Shown in pieces: positions 50,701 to 59,700 of a stretch of DNA of 64,000 bases (its first letter is position 1; each line of letters starts with the position of its first letter). The notes beneath the pieces were generated by a model that had not been told where the DNA came from, searched no databases, and saw only the letters and a list, made by a program, of their open reading frames with translations. The position numbers and the translations under genes are program-made. The DNA is taken from positions 2,604,001 through 2,668,000 of the forward strand of contig JAWQUS010000022.1 of NCBI GenBank assembly GCA_036365455.1, read 5' to 3'. The stretch comes from Macrosoma leucophasiata (lineage: Eukaryota; Arthropoda; Insecta; Lepidoptera; Hedylidae).

Positions 50701-53700
50701 CTAGTATGGGAGGTTACACTAAAAAAATTTTTTTTCACATTTTTATTCTATCACTTTGTCGGCGTAATTAAGGTGTATACTTGTGCCAAATTTCAAGTTT
50801 CTAGTACTAATAGTTTTTGCGCTAAACCGCGGACGGACAGACAGACAGACAGACGGACATGGCGAAACTATAAGGGTTCCTTGTTTACTACGGAACCCTA
50901 AAAATGTAGAAAAAGCGTCGTCTATTCTTGCATACCTTAGTTCTTAATAGATTGAAAAAATCTTAAAGAAAGAAGGTAGGTACATCATCAAAATAACGAC
51001 CATTTTGATAAATTTTTGATATAGGTATTTTCCGCTAATTTTCCGAATATAAAACTATCAAATTAATCGATACCTACAAGAATTAAATAATATGAACAAT
51101 GACGTCTGTCTAATATTTCATGTAAAATGCTTAAAATCTATTTAAGACAGTCGAGACAATAGTCATTCTTTGCTAAAGGTGAAAGATCACATTAAACAAT
51201 TTCTATAAATTTTTAATCACACATTTTAAAGGTGTAATAGGCATTGAATAAAAGTAGATAGAAATCAATTTGGCAATAGTCTATATCTTAATTAAAAAAA
51301 AATTAAAACTGTTAGTCTTATCTAACAGTTAAAAAATTTTTGCAACTGCAAACAAGCATGCAGCTCACATCGATGCTAAGTGATGACTGCAGCCTATAGA
51401 CACCCATACAAAGACATCTTTTAAATCATTACATTAGTGTTATGAAGTTTCGGAAAATTAAATCAATTTTAAAATAACGATTGAAATAAGAATTTAACCA
51501 ATGAATTTAAGAATTCTGATAGGTCCTTACAATGGTCCTGAATTTAATAATTCTGATAAGGCTATAATAAAAATATATCTATATTTTTCGACTAAAACAG
51601 ATTTGGTTCTTTCTTCTAATTTTGCTGTCATAAAATTAGGAGCAGATTAATTCGATCATCGTTTTGATTACGTAACCCTCAGGCCACCAGAAAAATTACA
51701 ATTGATTTCTTATTGTTCTTGGACCCTATAGGGTCCATCTGCTGCTTCAGGGATTAAGAGGCATGGATTTTAGGTATTATTTCATTTAAATTCTGTAATC
51801 CCGGTCCAAAATTCAGATGGACGGTCACGGGAGTTGATTCCGGCTGATGAAGTCTACTAGAACCTGTCCAAATCTAAAATCCCGATTTTTTTTAACTGGA
51901 TCTGCAAAATTGTTTTGAATGCTTGAGTGTTTGCAGTAGTATAGGCATAAATATAAAAACAGGTACGTGGATACTTTCATTATGCACAAATATAAAAACA
52001 GGTTCGTGGATACTCTCATTCACCCAAAGCTCAGATAAATATATATTTTTTTAATGCTTTTACCTGACACTTGCAGCAACGTGAAATATAATCTCCACTC
52101 GGTTTATAAGCAATGTTCTATCTTCTGCTGAAATACCTGTAAACACATTAATGTCAATACTACCTTCCTTAAAATATAAAATATACTTTATATTTTTTAC
52201 TAATAATAAAGTTCCAGTTTCTAATTCAACTCTAAGGCATCATTACCGTATTAGCTCGTCTATCTGCCACCAAAGGGCAATATTCAGTATTTAGAGTTTT
52301 TGATGGCAATATATGACCTCATTTTTACTATTACAAAAGTAATTTTGGGATATACATAAAAAAAAGAAAGTCGAATTGAGAACCTCTTCCTTTTTTCGGT
52401 TAAAAAGGCTTTAGGGGCGAAAACTGACAACGCATCTACATTTTGACTTTTTTGTGTAGATGTCTATCGGCTGGAGTATTCACATCATCAATCAGAATTA
52501 CTTCAGACTATTTGCTTATTTGTTATTTAAATTTACCCCCTTATTCATAAACGTACATTAGATGCGTTTTAGCTATAGAATGCTTTGTCTTTGTCAGTTG
52601 CATTGTCAAATGCGCAGGATAGAAAAAGACAAAGGAGAGATTAGCAACACTTTAGCTAAAATACGTTTATGAATTATATACGTATATGTTTTACTGGTGG
52701 TAGAGTTGCAGTGACGGAGCTCGCGGGCGTAGGCACCACCGCATTACCTAATATACTTGCCGCTAAATGGTAGTGTTCAGCACTATCGTGTTCCGGTCAG
52801 GTGGTAATGTACGGCCCTGTAATTTCAGGCACAGAGGCATATCACCTAATGCCTCAGAAGTGGCAGCGCATCTGCATTTTGAACTCTGGTCATTGTATGA
52901 GTGTCTATAGGCTGCAGTCATAACTTAACATCAATGTGAACTGCATGCTTTTTTGCCACTTTTATTACATAAAAAAAATGAATAAGGGAGTTAGGGTCTT
53001 GCTTAAGTTTTTTTTTTGTTTTTTCTGTTTATCTTTCTATTGGCAGCAGTTGGGCATCCGTTGCGTCACACTATAAGGCCTCAACATAATACCAGCGCCG
53101 GGGTATTAATCCGGCACAATGCTGATTGTCCTAAAGGGTCCCCAAGACCCTTTAGGACAATTTCATAATTTACGTTTTTTGTATTACTAAATTCTTTTTT
53201 TTCGTTTTACATCTTTTTTCAGTTTTGCTTTTTTTTGTCCTTTCTTCTTTCTTTCTTCCTGTTGTCATCATTACATAAAAAATCTCGGCTTTTGCTCTCG
53301 TGCTGATTGCCTCATTAACTGTATTCCGCAAGAATACGCCAATCATTGCTCTCACCGATCTCCAATTTGGAAATTATATTGCAGTCATAGCTACCGTTGA
53401 AAACCTCGGCTTACCGATGCTAAAATGTCTATAGGCTGCAGTATTTACATCATCAATGAGAACTACATGCTTATTTGTTATCATCTATACTTATAATAAA
53501 ACTGTAGAAGTGTAAATTCTGTACATTAAAAATATTGAAAAAATAAATACCAGGGGTTGTTACTAGATCCATACCGAACACAGATATGTGATTAGAAATA
53601 TTTTTGTCTGTCTGTCTGTCTGTTTGTTCAAGCATCAGAGAAAAACTACTTGTTCGATTACAATGAAACTTGGTACCATTATACTTTAACCTTTGGCGCA

Positions 53701-56700
53701 CAACACTGGTTACTTTTTATCTCGGAAAAATGTCTGTTTGTCTGTGTGTTTGTGCACGCTAATATCAGAAACGGCTTATTCGATTTGCGGTTTTCACTAA
53801 TATATTGTGGTAAGTTTCACTTAACATTTAGTGTTTGTTTCATGTAAATCGGTTAAGAAATAAAAAAGTTGTGTCAATTTAAAGAACAATATCGAATATT
53901 TTTAAGCTATTCTGTATCTTACTTAGTTCTATCTTTTAGGGGGTTTCGTACCTAAAAGAGGTAAAAACGGACCCTACGGATTACTAATCCTCCGCTATCT
54001 TTCTATCTGTCCGTCCGTCCGTCTGTCTGTCACCAGGCTGTATCTCATAAATAGTGATAGCTAGAAGGGTAACATTTTCTCAAATTATGTATTTCTGATA
54101 CCGCTATAAAGACAAAATTAATTCCTAAAAATAAGAAAATGAAAATGTTACGGGGTCCAAGGGGGCATACAATAAACGTGTTTTTTTTTCGTATATTTTT
54201 CTCGATAATAATAACGGAAGCAAGTAGACGCTTAAAATTTTCACAGAATTTTTAGATCTTATGTTGTATACCTTCCATACTAAATAATTAAATAAAAATG
54301 AAGTAAATATTAAACCCATACAACAAACGTAATATTTATGCAATTTTTTCTTCGTGCACAAGCAATTTTTCGCAATCAGCAATAGCAATAGCAATAGCAG
54401 CCTGTGTGCTTATATCCCCGATGGCCATACGTGTGATACCGTGTACAGAGAAGCATTACTGTAAAGTAGATTTTTTAGCTACCCAAAATTTATATTCAAA
54501 AGCGCTGCCGAAAGTCCCAAAGTCACGATTCCAGGCGAACAAAGTCGCAGGCACAGCTAGTCATTCAATAAAATATCTCGGCTTTTGCTCTCGTGCTGTT
54601 TGCTTGTAACCGTATTCCTGTAACTGTATTCCGCAAGAATACGCCAATCATTGCTCTCACCGACCTCCAATTTGGGAATGATATTGCAGTAATAGCTACC
54701 GTTGAAAACCTCGGCTTACCAATGGTAGATGGCCGCAGCAAAGAAAATCAAAGAATCGATCTAAAACTCCGGGGTACTGGGAAACTTCCAGAAAATGGAA
54801 AAATCCCAATAGAAGCAGAGATAAAGGATTTTAGACCGTTATCTCTAATATCCCCCGACCCGGGAATCGAACCCAGGATCTCCAGCGTAATAGTAGTGGC
54901 CTGCTACCACTACGCTACTGAGGCAGTTGTAGGTAGTAATTATTTAAATATTCGTACCCAAACCAATTTCGCTGCAGTCTCCAGCAATAAAGAACACTTT
55001 GGACTCAAAGATGCCAGGTCTTTCAGCACGAAGACGATTGAAGCACTGAAACAATGAGGAAAATAAATAATTGTTTTGCCAAGTTAATTGCTACGACACA
55101 GTAAAAATCTGATAATTATAATTTTGTATGTATGTAAATTCACGCCAGGTCCCTAACGGGGTATGCAGAGAGTGTAGAGCGCCAGATATCCCGGTCCTGG
55201 CATACCTCTCGTGCCTCGTCTACCTCCATCATTCTCTTCATACATGCACGCCAATTCCTAAGACTTTTGACCACCATTATAATTTTGTGTCAACTATAAA
55301 CATATTATATTTATACAACGACAACGTTGCCGGAGAAAGGCCAGGTTTGGTTAGTGAAACTATTATTGAATTCATAGTATAATTTTATGCTCCAAAAATA
55401 ACTAAGCCATGTTTGACATTCATTTAATTAACGTTTTCGTAGGTTTTCGCGAGCTTCATACATTGTAGAAATTAAACTTGCGGATTTTCTCGCGTATACA
55501 ACTTTAATTAATAAATTCATTTAATTACATTACGTACGTTTACAATTGAAGAGAATGATGAAGGTAGACGAGGCACAAGAGGTTTATCAGAACCGGGATA
55601 TCTGGCGCTCTACACCCTCTGCCTACCCCGTTAGGGACCTGCCGTGAAGATACATACATACATACAATTGGGTCACAGTTTTACATGTTGCAATATGTGT
55701 ATGAAATTTCAAATCAAATAGTCCAAAATATTAATCTCTATACAACGTGTAACAGGATTGAATCATCATATCAGCCATAGGACGTCCACTGCTGAACATA
55801 GGCCTCCCCCAATGACCTCCATACCGACCGATCGGAAGCGACGTGCATCCAGCGGGTACCTGCAGCCTTGATCAGGTCGTCGGTCCATCTTGCAGGTGGA
55901 CGTCCTACGCTGCGTTTGCCGATACGTGGTCTCCACTCGAGAACCTTTCTGCCCCAGCGGCTATCGGTTCTCCGAGCTATGTGCCCTGCCCATTGCCACT
56001 TCAGCTTGGAAATCTGCTTGGCTATGTCAGCGACTTTCGTTCGCCTACGGATCTCCTCATTTCTGATTCGATCCAGTAGGGAAACGCCGAGCATAGCCCT
56101 TTCCATTGACCGCTGAGTGACTTGGAGCTTTCGTACGAGACCCATAGTGAGAGACCACGTCTCGGCACCGTAGGTCATCACCGGCAAAACGCACTGATTA
56201 AAGACTTTCGTCTTCAAGGACTGCGGGATGTTTGACGAGAAAACGCTCCTTAACTTCCCGAACGCTGCCCAGCCGAGTTGGATTCGGCGAATGACCTCTT
56301 TCTCGAAGTTCGACCTGCCTAGTTGTATGGTTTGTCCTAAATAGACATATTCGTCGACAACTTCGAGGATCGAGTTCCCAACGGACACTGGAGTGGGCGA
56401 TACAAGGTTATTGAACATGACCTTGGTCTTATCCATGTTCATTTTAAGGCCCACTCTTTGGGACACTCGATTGAGGTCTTCGAGCATTGTGCTGAGATCT
56501 TCCAGCGACTCTGCCATGACTATAATATCGTCGGCAAACCGAAGGTGAGTGATGTATTCGCCGTTGACATTGATGCCTAGTCCTTGCCATTCCAGGAGCT
56601 TGAAGGCGTCTTCCATTGCATTGGTGAAGAGCAGGGGTGAAATGACATCTCCCTGTCTTACTCCCCTCTGCAAAGGAATCGCCCTCGTGCATTGGTCCTG

Positions 56701-59700
56701 TACTCGGACTGACATGGTGGCGTTTTTATACAAACACTTCAACACTTCGATATACCGATAGTCAATGTGGCAACGCTGTAAAGACTGCAGCACAGCCCAT
56801 GTTTCAACCGAATCAAAGGCTTTCTCATAGTCCACGAACGCTAAGCATAATGGCCGGTTATACTCCTCGGACTTCTGTATAACCTGCCGCAGCGTGTGTA
56901 TGTGGTCTATGGTACTATAGCCTTTTCGGAAACCGGCTTGTTCGGGAGGCTGGAAGTCATCAAACCTGCGAGCGAGACGGTTCGTGATAACCCTCGAAAA
57001 CAGCTTGTAGACATGGCTCAGAAGCGAGATGGGTCTATAGTTCTTCAATAGGGCTTTATCACCTTTTTTGAAGAAAAGCACCACCACGCCTCTGTTCCAT
57101 GCTTCTGGCGTAGTACCTTCGAATAGGACGGAATTAAAGAGCTTCTGAAGGACTTTCAGTAACGGTGATCCACCCGCTTGCAGAAGCTCTGTAGTGATTC
57201 CGTCCTCTCCAGGCGCCTTGTTGTTCTTAAGCTGTTTGAGGGCCATCCTAATCTCGTACAGGCTGATGTCCGGGATATCTTCGGTATAGTGTCGGGTTAA
57301 TTTGGCTCTCGGGTCTCTGACCAAATCAGAGGCAGGTTGTGCGACCGAGGTATATAACTGCCCATAGAACCTCTCGATCTCCCGCAATACCTCAGGCTTA
57401 GTCGACGCTAAACTGCCGTCCTCTGTCTTCAGCTGCATCATCCGGCTCTGTCCAATAGACAGATCCCTTGCAAACACTTTGGAGCCCTTGTTTCGCTCTA
57501 TCGTTTCCTCAACACATTTTGTGTTGAAAGATCTGATATCGTGCCGCAAGGACTGTTGGATCTGTCTATTAAGTTGCCGGTATTTTTCAGCTTCATCAGA
57601 GGTCTGCAGTGTCATTGAGCGTCGTTCTGCCATAAGGTTGAGGGTATGATCGGTAAGTTTTTGAGGTCTTTTTCGTCGGCGAGTTTTGAAGTATTTATAC
57701 CCCACCGACTGGACAGTTTCTACCAACCTGTCATTCATATCGTCCACTGTGATGCAATCCTCCAGGCAAGCAAAGCGATTTTGCAATTCGAGCTGAAAGC
57801 TCTCGGGGTTTTGTATGTGAGAAACAGTAGGTCGGAGCGTAGACTTCATTAGACGAGATCTTTCGATCTTGATGTTTAAATTCAATGTGCCCCTAACCAT
57901 TCGGTGATCACTTCCGGTTTTCACCCTGTGAATCACGGAGACATCATTGAATATGTATTTCTTGGTGGTCATAATGAAGTCTATCTCATTTTTTGTGGAA
58001 CCGTCGGGGCTCATCCAGGTCCATTTCCTATGAGGCGGCTTCTTGAAAAAGGAGTTCATCATAAAAAGTTCCTCCTTCTCCAGAAAGTTGGCCAGCCTCT
58101 GGCCCCTAGGGTTCCGATTCCCACATCCAAATTGCCCCACTCTCAGCTCATTATCGCATCTCTTGCCCAGCTTTGCGTTGAAGTCTCCCATTACAACAGT
58201 GAAATACGTTTTGGAAGTATGTATGGCCCTACTTATGTCCTCATACATAGCTTCCACCTCGTCGTCCGGGTGTGCCGAGGTCGGTGCGTAGACCTGGATG
58301 ACCTTCAAGGAATATCTCTTGGATATTCTGAGTATCAGGTACGCAACCCTACTCGACACACTCGTGATGCATTCAATGTTGTTAACGAGAGACTTGTGGA
58401 CGATAAACCCGACACCACCTTGGGACTGCTGGTCACCCTCCCGGTAGTAGAACAAGTTGCCAGACTTCAGGGTTATCGTGTCCTCTCCCTCTCTACGGAC
58501 TTCAGATAGACCTAAGATGTCCCAGTGCAACTTGTTCAATTCTTCTTCCAGCTCAGCAATTTTCTCGTCTGTCCTTAAAGTGCGTGTATTGTATGTTACC
58601 AGTGATAACCTACGTCGGTTTTCCGTTGTGCATGCCGAAGTCGTTTGACGGAAGCGACTCACCCGGAGATTCTTAGCACCCCTGGCTCCAGAGCTCGACC
58701 AGCGCCCGTCTACGCCGGTTTTGCTCCTGGAGCCGCCGGGCACTTGGGGCCTTTTCCTCGTCTGCATTTCCATCTGGGGGGGGGTTTAGACCATAACCCG
58801 CCACGCTGGTCCAGTGCGTGTTGGCAGGTCGCCAGAGCCTCGTTTGTTGTGTAGCAGGGTGCACCACGTGCAGGTGAGGTTGGCTTGAGTCTCGATGGTG
58901 TTGATTGAGACCCCTTACACCCCCAGGATTGAATTACACCTACAGGATTGAATGTACAACCCGAAACATATCTCTTCAGAATCGTTAACCGACTCGATTA
59001 AAAAATAATAATTTATGAAATAAAATAGTGAAAATGCATCTTATTACTAGCGAGTGTTAAGTAGGGGTACGCAGGTTACGCTACATCACATTGCGACAGT
59101 GGACGTGTGTGAGTTGGTTTGCATTTTATGCGCGGTCGTAAGTAGAGGAAGGGTAAGTATGCATAGGGTGTGCATACTGTTCGTAAAAATTGAGGACAAC
59201 TTTTTTATTTTTAAAGAAAAATGGAAAGAAAAATTTGACTTCAGGCGAGGCTCGAACTCGCGACCTACTGGGAATCTAGTCCAGCCGCTCTTCCAATTGA
59301 GCTACTGAAGCCCTGCCCGATTTGTCGAATTTTTCCTTCACATCTATTGCATTGCTTTATGGTAGCAGTAGCGCCATCTATTACCAACTATGCTAGTTAG
59401 GCAACCGATATAATAGACTTTTCAGTTTATTGAATATCGTAAAGAAGTCGCTTTTACCCTTAATAATTGTTTTGATATTATTTCGCATTAACACATGCTT
59501 GTGAAATATATTTTATTTTTAAAGAAAAATGGAAAGAAAAATTTGGCTTCAGGCGAGGCTCGAACTCGCGACCTACTGGGAATCTAGTCCAGCCGCTCTT
59601 CCAATTGAGCTACTGAAGCCCTGCCCGATTTGTCGAATTTTTCCTTCAGATCTATTGCATTGCTTTATGGTAGCAGTAGCGCCATCTATTACCAACTATG

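Noticed and set aside
54593..55057. 154-codon open frame overlapping FAR-B exon 3
   Set aside because: On the opposite strand; runs through a duplicated repeat and a SINE, ending antisense to the exon.
57904..58509. 201-codon plus-strand open frame
   Set aside because: Lies antisense to the intact RTE polyprotein and has no recognisable domain; treated as a shadow.
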